Part shown: positions 8,971 through 19,208 of the stretch, piece by piece
Numbering within the stretch: position 1 is the first letter of the stretch
How the letters are laid out: every line of letters begins with the position of its first letter
Assembly (NCBI GenBank): GCA_003153355.1
Contig: PLYH01000006.1
Coordinates: 70,902 to 134,901 of the forward strand
Origin: Candidatus Peregrinibacteria bacterium
GTDB taxonomy: Bacteria; Patescibacteriota; Gracilibacteria; UBA1369
Direction of reading: 5' to 3'
DNA length: 64,000 nucleotides
Notes under the pieces: model-generated
Database searches by the model: none
Seen by the model: only the letters and a program-made list of their open reading frames with translations
What the model was told of the DNA's origin: nothing
Position numbers and translations under genes: made by a program

Positions 8971-9615
8971 ATGTCCGGCGGACCTTCTGAAGAAGTAAAA
9001 AGTCGTGTAACCCTCATTGACGCCGATCGTACGTCTGAAGATGGAGTTCCTGCTATTACTGAGGTTGATCATGTCGTTGCACTTCCGCGTATTTCCAGTA
9101 TCCCTCCGGCTCCTTCGGATGCTGTTGTCCCGCCTGATGAAGCGGAAGGCAGCAGAGAGTTTTATCGTATGGCTGAACGAAGATCAATTCGTGAAAGCCG
9201 TGAACCTTTGCAGAAATCCTTTGTAAGTGCAGCTCAAGAACGTTTTGGAGAAGCCGTTCAGGAAGTTGATGATAAAAGTATATTTTTGATTTTCAGCGGA
9301 TACCCTATTTATGTTTTGCATAATGGCATTGAGGTATGTTCACATAGCAATCTCGGTAATTCAAAATCTCCCGATGTTTTAGAACAACCTGAACCGGAAG
9401 AAATTATTGAAGATCTTTTTCTCACCATCAATTTGAGGGCAGCTTTGATGCCTTTGGGATATGAAGTCATCGAAAAAGGTTTGAGTCCTGACGGTTATTA
9501 CGACTATGTTATGAGAAAGGACGTTCCTTTTGATTCAAAAGACCAGGTCGTTTCAGAACTCGATCAATTAAAAGAAATTTTAAAGCGGGTTGAAGCTGAA
9601 AACTCAGATGAGTGA
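8971..9615 (+). CDS. Hypothetical protein
   Basis: A 214-residue protein I do not recognise. The first 60 or so residues are acidic and proline-rich (RISSIPPAPSDAVVPPDEAEG) and probably disordered. From about residue 95 the sequence looks folded: DDKSIFLIFSGYPIYVLHNG, then an acidic helix and DGYYDYVMRKD. No membrane segment. It has its own promoter. Its 3' end overlaps the 3' end of pdxT on the other strand by 12 bases, so the stops are interleaved. Confidence 0.65.
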   Translation: MSGGPSEEVKSRVTLIDADRTSEDGVPAITEVDHVVALPRISSIPPAPSDAVVPPDEAEGSREFYRMAERRSIRESREPLQKSFVSAAQERFGEAVQEVDDKSIFLIFSGYPIYVLHNGIEVCSHSNLGNSKSPDVLEQPEPEEIIEDLFLTINLRAALMPLGYEVIEKGLSPDGYYDYVMRKDVPFDSKDQVVSELDQLKEILKRVEAENSDE

Positions 9616-10185
9616 GATGAAATATTCGTGCAGCCGTGGGTCTGCGCGAAGTTCGGCGTGGAAGGTTGCAGCCAGAATTTTTCCTTGCTGGACCAGGACG
9701 ATTTCTTTGCCGTGCCGTGCGAGGATTTTCACTTCGGTTCCGGTTTTTTCAATGATTGGAGCCCGAATGAATGCAGCATGGAGGTTGTTAATTTTGAGTG
9801 ATGGAATCTGCAGGTCGGCGTAAAAACTGTCAATCTGCTGCCCGTAAGCATTGCGTCTGATGGTGATATCCAAAAGACCCAGGTGCGGCGGGATAATGTT
9901 TGAATTGATATTTTTGGCCAGAACGATGGCTCCTGCGCAGGTTCCAATGATGGGCGTTCCGGCAGCCGCGCGTTTGATGAGTTCTTTGCCGATGCCGGTC
10001 TGTTCAATAAAAAAACCGATGGTGGTACTTTCACCGCCCGGAATAATGAATGCCTCGCATGATGAAAGATCTTTCGGTTCGCGTACTTCAATAACCCGGT
10101 GACCAAGCTCTTGAACGATTTTTTTGTGTTCAATGACTCCGCCCTGGAAAGCTACAATGCCGATAGTTTTAGAGGTTTTTGCCAC
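9604..10185 (-). CDS. pdxT: PLP synthase glutaminase subunit PdxT
   Basis: Class I glutamine amidotransferase that makes ammonia for PdxS in the ribose-5-phosphate-dependent route to pyridoxal 5'-phosphate. 193 residues, normal length. Seen: the N-terminal [13 protein letters not shown], the family's [10 protein letters not shown], the nucleophile Cys in [12 protein letters not shown], and the C-terminal triad His in [17 protein letters not shown]. The start is GTG at 10185 inside the pdxS coding end, a 17-base overlap that suggests translational coupling and matches the 1:1 PdxS:PdxT complex. Confidence 0.96.
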   Translation of the reverse strand: MAKTSKTIGIVAFQGGVIEHKKIVQELGHRVIEVREPKDLSSCEAFIIPGGESTTIGFFIEQTGIGKELIKRAAAGTPIIGTCAGAIVLAKNINSNIIPPHLGLLDITIRRNAYGQQIDSFYADLQIPSLKINNLHAAFIRAPIIEKTGTEVKILARHGKEIVLVQQGKILAATFHAELRADPRLHEYFISLI

Positions 10186-11059
10186 GTTCTTGGAGACGAG
10201 TTTCTACCTGGTGTGCCTGAATGCCGAACATCGGTTCTTCCAAATCTTCCGAAACCTCAGCGAGTTTGGCAGGATCGTTGTAGTACATGGTTGCGAGTAC
10301 GATGGCGCGTGCGCGTTTTGCAGGATTTTTTGATTTGAAAATTCCCGATCCTACAAAGACTCCTTCGGCGCCGATTTGCATAAGGAATGCTGCATCAGCC
10401 GGAGTCGCCAGGCCGCCTGCGGCAAAGTTTACTACCGGTAACTTACCTGCTGTCCGGACTTTTTTTAATAACTCAAGATCCAGCCGTTCTTGAACTGCAT
10501 ATTTTTTTAACTGAACTTCGGACATTTTTTTCAATGATGCTATTTCTCCGAGAATTTTGCGCATATGGCGCACGGCTTCGATCACGTCTCCTGTTCCGGC
10601 TTCACCTTTGGTTCGAATCATGGCGGCGCCTTCCTGAATTCTTCGTAATGCTTCCCCCAGGTTTGTGGCGCCACATACAAAGGGAACAGTGAATCCGCTT
10701 TTGTTGATGTGTCTGGTGTCGGCTGGCGTCAAAACTTCGCTTTCATCAATAAAATCCACTTTCAACGCCTCCAAGATCTGAGCTTCAACAATATGGCCGA
10801 TCCTCACTTTTGCCATTACTGGAATTGAAACCGCTGCCTGAATCTCCTTGATCAGCTTGGGATCGCTCATGCGGGCGACGCCACCCTGCGCGCGGATGTC
10901 CGCTGGTACACGCTCCAGTGCCATTACCGCCACTGCTCCGGCTTTTTCCGCAATCCTGGCCTGGTCAGCGTTGGTCACGTCCATAATGACCCCTCCCTTA
11001 AGCATTTGCGCGAGGTTGGATTTGATTTCCAAGGTGCCTTTTGTAGGTTTTTTTGGCAT
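10169..11059 (-). CDS. pdxS: PLP synthase lyase subunit PdxS
   Basis: The synthase subunit that condenses ribose 5-phosphate, glyceraldehyde 3-phosphate and ammonia into PLP. Signature stretches: [40 protein letters not shown], the Lys of [19 protein letters not shown], and [16 protein letters not shown]. The ORF track starts at 11110, but PdxS proteins start just before GTLExK, so the ATG at 11059 ([12 protein letters not shown]) is chosen, giving 296 residues. Paired with pdxT in one operon. De novo PLP synthesis is uncommon in reduced genomes of this kind. Confidence 0.96.
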   Translation of the reverse strand: MPKKPTKGTLEIKSNLAQMLKGGVIMDVTNADQARIAEKAGAVAVMALERVPADIRAQGGVARMSDPKLIKEIQAAVSIPVMAKVRIGHIVEAQILEALKVDFIDESEVLTPADTRHINKSGFTVPFVCGATNLGEALRRIQEGAAMIRTKGEAGTGDVIEAVRHMRKILGEIASLKKMSEVQLKKYAVQERLDLELLKKVRTAGKLPVVNFAAGGLATPADAAFLMQIGAEGVFVGSGIFKSKNPAKRARAIVLATMYYNDPAKLAEVSEDLEEPMFGIQAHQVETRLQERGKNL

Positions 11060-11151
11060 AGTTTCAAAGTAAAGCGTGTGCACATTAACAAATCCAGGCT
11101 TGATTTTCAATGGCTGCTATGCCATATTCCTGTTTACGTTAGTTTCCATTT

Positions 11152-12087
11152 ATGATCGTTGATGAACAATACGCGGGTTTGCGTCTGGATAAGGTTCTGA
11201 CTCAGCTTTTTCCTGACCATACCCGGAACTATTTTCAGAATCTTCTGGAGAAAGGTTTCGTGAAACTGAACGGAAAAACAGTCAAATCGAGTCAAAAAGT
11301 TCAGGCGGGAGACAAATTGGATGTCCGGTTCCCGGCTTTGCAGGAACTCACCCTTGAAGCCAAAGATATTCCTCTGAATATTGTTTATGAAGACAAGAAT
11401 ATTCTTGTTATCGATAAACCGGCCGGGCTGGTCGTCCATCCTGGTACGCACGGTTCGCACAGCGATGACAGCCTTGTGAATGCGATTCTTCATCACAGTA
11501 AGGATTCTCTGGGTGGGATTGGAGGAACTTTGCGCCCCGGCATTGTTCACCGTTTGGATAAAGACACTTCCGGACTTCTGGTTGTTGCCAAAAATGATAA
11601 AGCACAGCAGATGCTCATGGATCAATTTCAGAAAAAGGAGGTCGTGAAAATTTATTACGCTCTGGTTTCCGGTAAACTTGAACCCGAAAAGGGAACGATC
11701 GAAGCTCCGATCGGCAGAAGTCTGCAGGACCGAAAAAAAATGGCCGTGATGCAAGGAAAAACTTCCAAAGAAGCCGTGACCAAATATGAGGTTGCGCGTT
11801 ATCTTGAGGGCTATACTTATATAAAGATTTATTTACTGACGGGACGAACGCACCAAATCCGCGTGCATTTTGCGGCGATCGGTTTTCCGCTCGTCGGAGA
11901 TGCAACGTATGGCCGCGCCAAAGTGAACCATCTCTTTGAAAGGCAGTTCGGGCTTAAGCGTCAGTTTTTGCATGCGGCATATCTTTCCTTCACTTTGCCG
12001 GGCACTACAAAAAAAGGAGAGTTTGAATCTTCTCTCCCTTTGGATTTACAGCGTGTGCTCGACGGCCTGGAATCGGAAAAGGCTTGA
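11152..12087 (+). CDS. rluD: RluA/RluD family 23S rRNA pseudouridine synthase
   Basis: Converts uridine to pseudouridine in large-subunit rRNA. 311 residues. An N-terminal S4 RNA-binding domain (LRLDKVLTQLFPDHTRNYFQ, GFVKLNGK) is followed by the catalytic domain with the family signature GIVHRLDKDTSGLLVVAKND, which holds the catalytic Asp, and the TGRTHQIRVHF motif. Which RluA subfamily (RluC or RluD) is not settled by sequence reading; RluD is the default. It ends with TGA, one of the stops showing that UGA is not recoded here. Only one base separates its stop from that of convergent rplU. Confidence 0.93.
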   Translation: MIVDEQYAGLRLDKVLTQLFPDHTRNYFQNLLEKGFVKLNGKTVKSSQKVQAGDKLDVRFPALQELTLEAKDIPLNIVYEDKNILVIDKPAGLVVHPGTHGSHSDDSLVNAILHHSKDSLGGIGGTLRPGIVHRLDKDTSGLLVVAKNDKAQQMLMDQFQKKEVVKIYYALVSGKLEPEKGTIEAPIGRSLQDRKKMAVMQGKTSKEAVTKYEVARYLEGYTYIKIYLLTGRTHQIRVHFAAIGFPLVGDATYGRAKVNHLFERQFGLKRQFLHAAYLSFTLPGTTKKGEFESSLPLDLQRVLDGLESEKA

Positions 12088-12088
12088 A

Positions 12089-12403
12089 TTAAGCCGTGAT
12101 TCCGGTGATTTCGAGCTGGGTGTAGTTCTGGCGGTGACCCTGGGTTTTCTTGTAACGCTTTTTTGGCGTGAATTTGAAAACGCGGATTTTTTCACCTTTG
12201 AAGTGTTTAACGACCTTTGCTTCAACCGATGCTCCTTTGACGTAAGGCATACCGATATTGGCGTCTTTGTCGTTATCCGAAACGAGCAGAACTTTATCGA
12301 ACGTCATGGTTTTTCCTTCTTCAGTCTCCAAGAGTTCAACGTCGATTTTATCGTTTTGAGTGACCTTGTATTGGCGGCCACCGATTTCTACAACTGCGAA
12401 CAT
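12089..12403 (-). CDS. rplU: 50S ribosomal protein L21
   Basis: 104-residue ribosomal protein that binds 23S rRNA. The start MFAVVEIGGRQYKVTQNDKI and the C-terminal KFTPKKRYKKTQGHRQNYTQ are diagnostic. In most bacteria rplU is followed by rpmA (L27) and obgE; here rpmA is not adjacent and obgE lies 1.5 kb away with small genes and pth between, so the usual cluster is broken up. Confidence 0.97.
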   Translation of the reverse strand: MFAVVEIGGRQYKVTQNDKIDVELLETEEGKTMTFDKVLLVSDNDKDANIGMPYVKGASVEAKVVKHFKGEKIRVFKFTPKKRYKKTQGHRQNYTQLEITGITA

Positions 12404-12460
12404 AGAGTTTTTATAAAAATTTGCTCTGTTAAGTTAATGAATTTTGGCTCAAAAATCAAG

Positions 12461-12946
12461 CTATTCTTTGGATTTAGGTTCACCGGCAGGTTTGGTTTCC
12501 GGAGAATGAAGGGTCGGAGGAGGAATTGTAACTGTCCCTGATGGCCCTTGTACAGCATTTTTAAGCTCCTTGATTGTTTGCCTGCGATCGGTTTGGATCT
12601 GGATTTCGGCCTTGTTGTCACATCCCGTATTTGTGTCTGCGGTTGCGCATTGTTCTTCCAATACGGCGATAATTTCCTCAGTACGTGCCGGGAGAGTTTC
12701 CGCAGCTTTTTCTGAAACTTGCTCCAGATCGGATAAATCAAGAACCAATTTTTCTTCTTCGGGGCCTTTAGGCTTAACAGAAGCTGGTTTTTCACCATCG
12801 GTCATTTCAATTACTGGCAAGCGTCTGGTTTTCTGGTCAAAAATATCTGAAGGAACTTTGGCGGTTGAGGGTTCTACATCCACGAAGCCTTCTGCAGGAA
12901 GTCCGTCATTGTCCAGCCCCATATTGTTATTTTTTCGTTTGGACAT
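12461..12946 (-). CDS. Hypothetical acidic, low-complexity protein
   Basis: About 161 residues, not recognised. The basic N-terminus (MSKRKNNNMGLDNDGL) is followed by an acidic and Pro/Thr-rich chain without hydrophobic segments; the middle (LDLSDLEQVSEKAAETLPAR) may be a coiled helix. The tail is PSGTVTIPPPTLHSPET. The track starts at a TTG (12952); the ATG two codons later (12946) is preferred because it is preceded by an AT-rich TATATAAAT stretch. A competing frame at 12388-12798 is taken as a shadow. Likely disordered. Confidence 0.5.
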   Translation of the reverse strand: MSKRKNNNMGLDNDGLPAEGFVDVEPSTAKVPSDIFDQKTRRLPVIEMTDGEKPASVKPKGPEEEKLVLDLSDLEQVSEKAAETLPARTEEIIAVLEEQCATADTNTGCDNKAEIQIQTDRRQTIKELKNAVQGPSGTVTIPPPTLHSPETKPAGEPKSKE

Positions 12947-13012
12947 CTTCAATTATTTATATATCGGCAGTTTATAGTAGTTGCTTCCGTTTCAGCAGTC
13001 AACAAGCAGAAA

Positions 13013-13285
13013 TCAGTTCAATCGCTCGGTTTGTTTATTCAGTTCCGCCTGGAGTACAACATTTTCAAGAAAAACTACCGGGCCGGGCACTTCGTATTCA
13101 CTAGCGTTTTCATTTTTTGGTACGCATTCCGGCTCTCCAAGGCTGTGTAATTGGCGCATGGCATTCACAGCTGTCTCAATAGCCAACAGTTGATGTGCGT
13201 TCATGCCTTTAGCGCTTTCAAAGACACTTTCGGCTGGTTGTTCATCGTTTTGATCTTCAGGAGTGAGCTGTGGATTTGCAAACAT
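13013..13285 (-). CDS. Small hypothetical protein
   Basis: A 90-residue acidic protein, not recognised. The middle (GMNAHQLLAIETAVNAMRQL) reads as an amphipathic helix and the end (VVFLENVVLQAELNKQTERL) as another, possibly coiled coil. A well-formed promoter lies upstream (TTGACC-16-TAAGAT), which supports it as a real gene despite its size. It sits between pth and another small unknown on the same strand. Confidence 0.55.
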   Translation of the reverse strand: MFANPQLTPEDQNDEQPAESVFESAKGMNAHQLLAIETAVNAMRQLHSLGEPECVPKNENASEYEVPGPVVFLENVVLQAELNKQTERLN

Positions 13286-13311
13286 AGTTTCATGTTAAAA
13301 AGCAGGTCGCG

Positions 13312-13339
13312 ATCTTACCTGATTTGGCAGAGAGGTCAA
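13312..13339 (-). promoter_or_regulatory. Promoter of small hypothetical gene 13285
   Basis: Minus strand: TTGACC (13339-13334), 16-base spacer, TAAGAT (13317-13312). The ATG at 13285 follows about 26 bases after the -10 box. Confidence 0.55.
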
Positions 13340-13353
13340 GGTTTTTTGGATTT

Positions 13354-13929
13354 TCAGCTGTTGAAGGCGTTCATTGACGCATCGATACCATCGGTTATCC
13401 AGGTTTTTATTGCCTGAACGGATTTTTTGACCATTGATTTGAAGGTTGAGGTCTCTTCTTTATTGAATTTTCCCAGGACAAATGCAGTGGTTTCGTGTTC
13501 AAGGGCCGAAGTGGTGCCGCGGCTTTCTATGCCTACGCGCAGACGCGGAAAATTTTCACCCAACAGTTGGACCATGGATTTCATGCCGTTGTGGGTTCCG
13601 GGACCGCCCTTCGTGCGGATTCTGATCGAACCAAAAGGCGTATCAAGGTCATCGTAAATACAAAAGATGTCTTCTGGCGGCACTTTATAAAAAGCAGCAA
13701 TCGGCTGGACTGCTTCGCCCGAAAGGTTCATGAACGTCAGGGGCTTGACGAGCACCAGTTTTTCACCGTTAAAATTTGCCGTGCTAATCAGCGCCTTGAA
13801 CTTTTTTTCTTCCTTGAAATTTTCGGCGCCAAGTTCTTTATGAAGTTCATCGAGTACCGCCCACCCAGCATTGTGGCGGCTGTTTTCATATTCTTTTCCG
13901 GGATTGCCGAGTCCGACGATGATTTTCAT
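13354..13929 (-). CDS. pth: Peptidyl-tRNA hydrolase
   Basis: Releases tRNA from peptidyl-tRNA dropped by the ribosome. 191 residues, normal length. Seen: MKIIVGLGNPGKEYENSRHNAGW with the catalytic His of RHNAG, the Asn of KPLTFMNLSGEAV, the Asp of CIYDDLDTPFG, and GGPGTHNGMKSM. It follows obgE by 12 bases on the same strand, a common pairing of translation-related genes. Confidence 0.97.
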   Translation of the reverse strand: MKIIVGLGNPGKEYENSRHNAGWAVLDELHKELGAENFKEEKKFKALISTANFNGEKLVLVKPLTFMNLSGEAVQPIAAFYKVPPEDIFCIYDDLDTPFGSIRIRTKGGPGTHNGMKSMVQLLGENFPRLRVGIESRGTTSALEHETTAFVLGKFNKEETSTFKSMVKKSVQAIKTWITDGIDASMNAFNS

Positions 13930-13941
13930 GGTTATATTTTT

Positions 13942-15381
<1,440 letters not shown>

Positions 15382-15412
15382 TTAAACGGGCTGTTTTTTC
15401 ACCTGAAGCGAG

Positions 15413-15441
15413 TTGTTAAAAAGTCGTTTTTTTGGTATAAT
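15413..15441 (+). promoter_or_regulatory. Promoter of the first MFS-HEAT gene
   Basis: TTGTTA (15413-15418), 17-base spacer, TATAAT (15436-15441) with extended TGG. The ATG at 15491 is about 42 bases after the expected transcript start. Confidence 0.65.
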
Positions 15442-15490
15442 ACTAAGAATAACGGTGTTTTTACGGGCCACACACTGATTCCATAAAATT

Positions 15491-17731
15491 ATGAAGATTC
15501 GCATCAAAAAAGGGCTCATCAATGAAACGATCATGCTTTTGGCAGGCTTTGTCTGTTATTTTTTGGTGATCTGTTTGTATATTGAGTCGCTCAGTAATTT
15601 CATCAACAACGTCGGTGTGCAGGTATTGCCGATTGTTCTGATGGTTCGGTCCGTGCTTTTCGGCTTGTTTTCACTTTTTTATGTCGGCATTTCCACCCGT
15701 TTTCGCCAGCAGAAGATTTTTGCCAGTGTTCTGCTTGGTTTTGCGCTGTTTTTTTCCTTGTTGCCTTACCTTCAAGGCAATCAATGGTTTTTGACGGTAT
15801 ATTTTTATTTTATCACTTCGCTTTTTTATACCTTTCTGGATGTCGGAAGCATTTTATTTGCCGCAAATTTTGTAACACCGATCCGCGCAAAAACTTTTCT
15901 GCCTCTGCTTTCAGCGGTGACTTCATTGGGTCTTATTGCCGGATCATATTTTTCTACAAGTTTTAATGCCATAGATGCCCAGGTCGGTTCGGGCTATATT
16001 CCCGCTATTCTGCTGATCGTCGTTGCTTCGCTCATCAGTTTCGTCAGATCAGCCGCATTGGCCCAACCCGATCTTGTCGTTCATCAAACACGTGAAAATG
16101 AAAAACTCGATTTGAAAAAGGATCTTAAGGAAAGCTTTGAATACATTATTCATACGCCGCTTTTTAAGTATCTTGCCATCGCAACGGTCATGTTTATTTG
16201 TTTGCAGAATTTTATTGAGTTCAAACAAAATACCGTTTTGATGCAAAATATTTCTCCGCAGGATATCAATCCGGTGATGGGGAAAATCTTCTTTGCCGAT
16301 AACATCATCATGTTTGCTCTTTCGCTTTTGTTCGTAAAAAAAATCCTTTTCCGTTTCGGTGTTTTAAATACGATGCTTTTGTTTGTCACCAGCTTGCTTG
16401 TTTCCATCGGACTGGCCTTTTTCTTTCAATGGAACGTGACCGGTGCCGTGATCGTCTACCTTACTTTTACCACCCTTTTTTTCACCTGTTATCAGATTGC
16501 AGCCTCGCAAACAGTTTCACTCATTCCCGAACGTTTGATCGCAGGCGTTACATTTTTGTTTAATCAGCTGGCCGTTGCCGTGGCGACTTTTATTGCCGCA
16601 GCTTTTATGCTTATTTATACTTACAATCTTAAACTCGAAGCGATTGTGAATACGGCAGTGATCACTTCTCTGGCTTTGCTGGTATGGTTTTTTGTTTTCA
16701 AATTACGTAAAGGGTATCGCAGCAAAATTCAGGAAAATATCTTTTCCCAAAATATTTATCTTCAAAAGAAGGCCATTGATCTCGTCGCTGAAAAATCTGA
16801 ATTCGGTGAGAACTGGCTGCGTTTGCTGTTGAGGCGCCCTTCATTAGATTCGGAAATCAAACAAGAGGCCATTTTCTCTCTGGGAATCATCAATAATCCC
16901 GAAACCTTGGCGGATTTGATCCCCTGCCTGCGCGACTCGAACGAGAAAGTGAAGTTTTCGGCGCTCCAGACGATTCATCATATGCTCAGGAACGTCAAAG
17001 TTTCAAAAAAGTATCCATTCACTAAACATCAGTTATTGTCCGCTTACAAGAAATTGTTTGTCAGCAATACGCCTCATTACATCAAGGAGGAGATTCTTAT
17101 TTCACTGAAATATTTTGAGATCGACGATATTATTCAGTTTCTTGAGCTCAATCTCCATCATCCTGACAAGCAGATCGTGATGTATACCCTTGAAACGCTT
17201 TCAAGTTTTCATGACCGCAGCATTGTGAATTATTTGAAGCCATTTTTATCAAACGGAGATCCATATCTGCGAAGTTCGGCAATTGTTGGAATGTGGAATT
17301 TTCCAGATTACAGAGCCGGAATTTTAAAACAGATCGGTGAGATTTTGAAATGTAAAACTCCCGAAGAGGAAGAGTGTGCAGTGTTTTTGATCGATCATTT
17401 GAATCTTTACTGGGAAAAGACGCTTTTGGAGAAACTCTGCACAAAAGATAATAAAAACGGCATTTATGCCATGATCACTCTTGTTAAGATGGGCGAGAAT
17501 AAATATATCGATTTACTTTTACAAAAAACGATTGAACTCGGAAAGAAAGGAGATAAGGATAAACTGGAACTGCTTCTTTCGAAATACCGTAATTTATCGC
17601 AAAAAACCAAAGACATCATCATGGGAAGAATCAATCGTATGTCGATGGAAACCGTCCTCGCTTTTTACATCAGTTTTGCCAATTCCAGATATATTTTCAA
17701 CAATGAGCTTGCCGCTCTGAAGGTTGAATAG
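15491..17731 (+). CDS. MFS-like membrane protein with HEAT repeats
   Basis: A 746-residue two-part protein. Residues about 1-410 contain around twelve hydrophobic helices, arranged like a major-facilitator or ATP/ADP-carrier-like (TlcC) transporter. Residues about 420-746 are soluble and look like HEAT/alpha-solenoid repeats (EAIFSLGIINNPETLADLIP, KFSALQTIHHML, IVMYTLETLSSF). In known proteins HEAT units bind partner proteins; the transported substrate cannot be read from the sequence. A paralogue of the same layout is at 39204-41570, where it shares an operon with STAS and PP2C genes, which hints at a signalling rather than purely transport role. Own promoter; no Shine-Dalgarno. Confidence 0.75.
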   Translation: MKIRIKKGLINETIMLLAGFVCYFLVICLYIESLSNFINNVGVQVLPIVLMVRSVLFGLFSLFYVGISTRFRQQKIFASVLLGFALFFSLLPYLQGNQWFLTVYFYFITSLFYTFLDVGSILFAANFVTPIRAKTFLPLLSAVTSLGLIAGSYFSTSFNAIDAQVGSGYIPAILLIVVASLISFVRSAALAQPDLVVHQTRENEKLDLKKDLKESFEYIIHTPLFKYLAIATVMFICLQNFIEFKQNTVLMQNISPQDINPVMGKIFFADNIIMFALSLLFVKKILFRFGVLNTMLLFVTSLLVSIGLAFFFQWNVTGAVIVYLTFTTLFFTCYQIAASQTVSLIPERLIAGVTFLFNQLAVAVATFIAAAFMLIYTYNLKLEAIVNTAVITSLALLVWFFVFKLRKGYRSKIQENIFSQNIYLQKKAIDLVAEKSEFGENWLRLLLRRPSLDSEIKQEAIFSLGIINNPETLADLIPCLRDSNEKVKFSALQTIHHMLRNVKVSKKYPFTKHQLLSAYKKLFVSNTPHYIKEEILISLKYFEIDDIIQFLELNLHHPDKQIVMYTLETLSSFHDRSIVNYLKPFLSNGDPYLRSSAIVGMWNFPDYRAGILKQIGEILKCKTPEEEECAVFLIDHLNLYWEKTLLEKLCTKDNKNGIYAMITLVKMGENKYIDLLLQKTIELGKKGDKDKLELLLSKYRNLSQKTKDIIMGRINRMSMETVLAFYISFANSRYIFNNELAALKVE

Positions 17732-17745
17732 TTCAAAACAGCCTG

Positions 17746-17774
17746 TTGACTTATAGGCAGCTTGTTCGTACTAT
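17746..17774 (+). promoter_or_regulatory. Promoter of tRNA-Leu
   Basis: TTGACT (17746-17751), 17-base spacer, TACTAT (17769-17774), 32 bases before the mature tRNA 5' end. Confidence 0.55.
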
Positions 17775-17806
17775 ATTTGCGCTTCCAGTGAAGTTTTTTA
17801 TGGTGC

Positions 17807-17893
17807 GGGCGAGTGGCGGAACTGGCAGACGCGCACGACTCAAAATCGTGTATCAGCAATGATGTGAGGGTTCAAGTCCCTCCTTGCCCACCA
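17807..17893 (+). tRNA. tRNA-Leu(CAA)
   Basis: An 87-base class II tRNA with encoded CCA. The acceptor GGGCGAG pairs with CTTGCCC (one G-T pair). The anticodon arm CACGA-CTCAAAA-TCGTG gives anticodon CAA, reading UUG. A long variable arm (TATCAGCAATGATG) and a T arm GAGGG-TTCAAGT-CCCTC follow, consistent with leucine. Confidence 0.96.
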
Positions 17894-17909
17894 TTTTAAT
17901 TAATGATTT

Positions 17910-18815
17910 TTATTCCTTGTCGCACCAGGGGTCAATCACTCCGTCTTTGGTCGTACAATTCTTTTTTGGTGCAACTGGGGAACCGGTCGGTTTGGTTTTC
18001 GGAGCGACGGCTGTTGAATGCGGTTTTGGATTGTTATGATGATTTCTGGCAACCGGGCCGCCGCCTACGCCATTAGAAGCGTCCGGCATTTCAGCTGAGG
18101 ATGTTTCTGCCGGAGCAGATGATGCTAAAACAGTTGGTGTCGGCTGAACGAAATCTGATGAGGCGGTGGCGGTTTCTACAGGAATTGTGCGAGCGGTTTG
18201 GTCGTTATTCCCCTTTTTTTGCATTTGAGAATGCACTACGGCTGTTCCGACTACGCCACTTACAAGTGCTGCTGCTCCAATAATGAGCATAGTTTTTTTA
18301 CTGATCCAGGAACTGACTTGTTCCGGATTATTTCCTGGAACTTCGGCCGGAGTTTCAACTGCTGAACGCGGCATGTACGTTGAAGGCAATGCTCCGCTTT
18401 CTTTCGCGAGCCGTACTGTTTGTCCCTTATCCGGTTTACTCCACGGAGAAACAAAACCCGGTGGAATTGCCTGAGCTTTTTTAGCAGCAGCTTTTGCGGC
18501 ATCGGCCTGTTCGCGGGTTTGTACTACGACTTTGGGAATATCCATCTTGAAAGTCCCCGCTTTGGTATATTCAGATCCTTTCGGAGTTGAATCTGCTATT
18601 GCAATCGTTTCCACTGCGGCGCCGGCAATGAGTGTTCTCACATCCAATACTCCACCATCACGATTTTGTCCGGGAGACTCCAGCGTTACAGATTCCAGAG
18701 CTTTGCCGGGCATGAGAACTGTGGGTTCGGAATCACGGAGATCTTCAGGTTTAGCGCTGACCGGTCCCATTCCGAGTAATGTTTTTTCGGGTAAATTCGG
18801 GCCTTTTTTCTCCAT
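17910..18815 (-). CDS. Single-pass membrane protein of unknown function
   Basis: About 301 residues. A cytoplasmic N-terminal part (about 175 residues, polar, with an Ala/Lys helix EQADAAKAAAKKAQAI) is followed by one membrane helix (MLIIGAAALVSGVVGTAVV) and an outside tail rich in Pro, Thr, Ala and Asn ending NCTTKDGVIDPWCDKE with two Cys. The track start at 18854 is rejected: its codons overlap the -10 box TATTAT, so the ATG at 18815 (MEKKGPNLPEK) is taken. Layout resembles membrane-anchored regulators or anti-sigma-like proteins, but no domain is recognised. Confidence 0.6.
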   Translation of the reverse strand: MEKKGPNLPEKTLLGMGPVSAKPEDLRDSEPTVLMPGKALESVTLESPGQNRDGGVLDVRTLIAGAAVETIAIADSTPKGSEYTKAGTFKMDIPKVVVQTREQADAAKAAAKKAQAIPPGFVSPWSKPDKGQTVRLAKESGALPSTYMPRSAVETPAEVPGNNPEQVSSWISKKTMLIIGAAALVSGVVGTAVVHSQMQKKGNNDQTARTIPVETATASSDFVQPTPTVLASSAPAETSSAEMPDASNGVGGGPVARNHHNNPKPHSTAVAPKTKPTGSPVAPKKNCTTKDGVIDPWCDKE

Positions 18816-18845
18816 ATAAGATGTGATTATTGAAATGAGCTGCGA

Positions 18846-18873
18846 ATAATACATCTCTTTTTAAATTTGGCAA
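18846..18873 (-). promoter_or_regulatory. Promoter deciding the start of gene 18815
   Basis: Minus strand: TTGCCA (18873-18868), 16-base spacer, TATTAT (18851-18846). It lies inside the first codons of the longer ORF, so translation must begin at the later ATG. Confidence 0.55.
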
Positions 18874-18940
18874 GGGTGCCGAAATTTCAAACTTCTTCGG
18901 GGAGTGGTATATTGGAGTAAAGTTTTTAATTCTCAATTTT

Positions 18941-19180
18941 ATGCTGATCCTTTTTCACAAAGAAGAATGTCCTTTTTGCCATAAGGTCCGTCAATTTATG
19001 TCCGACAGCCATGTGAGTTACGTCAGTCTGGTGAGCCCGGTCGGCGCTCCTTCCCGTAAAATCCTGATGCAACTTGGAGGTAAACAGCAGGTTCCATTTC
19101 TCGTGGATACCGACAAAGGCGAAATGATGTATGAATCGGACGATATCGTCGAATATATCAAGAAGAACTACGTGAACTAA
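18941..19180 (+). CDS. Glutaredoxin-like / GST N-terminal domain protein
   Basis: A 79-residue thioredoxin-fold protein. It starts MLILFHKEECPFCHKVRQFM, with the redox motif CPFC after the first strand as in glutaredoxins, and has the cis-Pro segment QVPFLVDTDKG and a C-terminal YESDDIVEYIKKNY typical of the GST N-terminal/glutaredoxin family. Probably a cytoplasmic thiol-disulfide reductase; the electron donor is unknown. Preceded by a TATATT box. Confidence 0.87.
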   Translation: MLILFHKEECPFCHKVRQFMSDSHVSYVSLVSPVGAPSRKILMQLGGKQQVPFLVDTDKGEMMYESDDIVEYIKKNYVN

Positions 19181-19208
19181 GCTGATAAATAATTTTTCTT
19201 TCTTCTTT

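Noticed and set aside
12388-12798. 136-residue minus-strand ORF overlapping gene 12461-12946
   Set aside because: Highly basic, low-complexity other-frame translation; the acidic frame with a plausible start was preferred.
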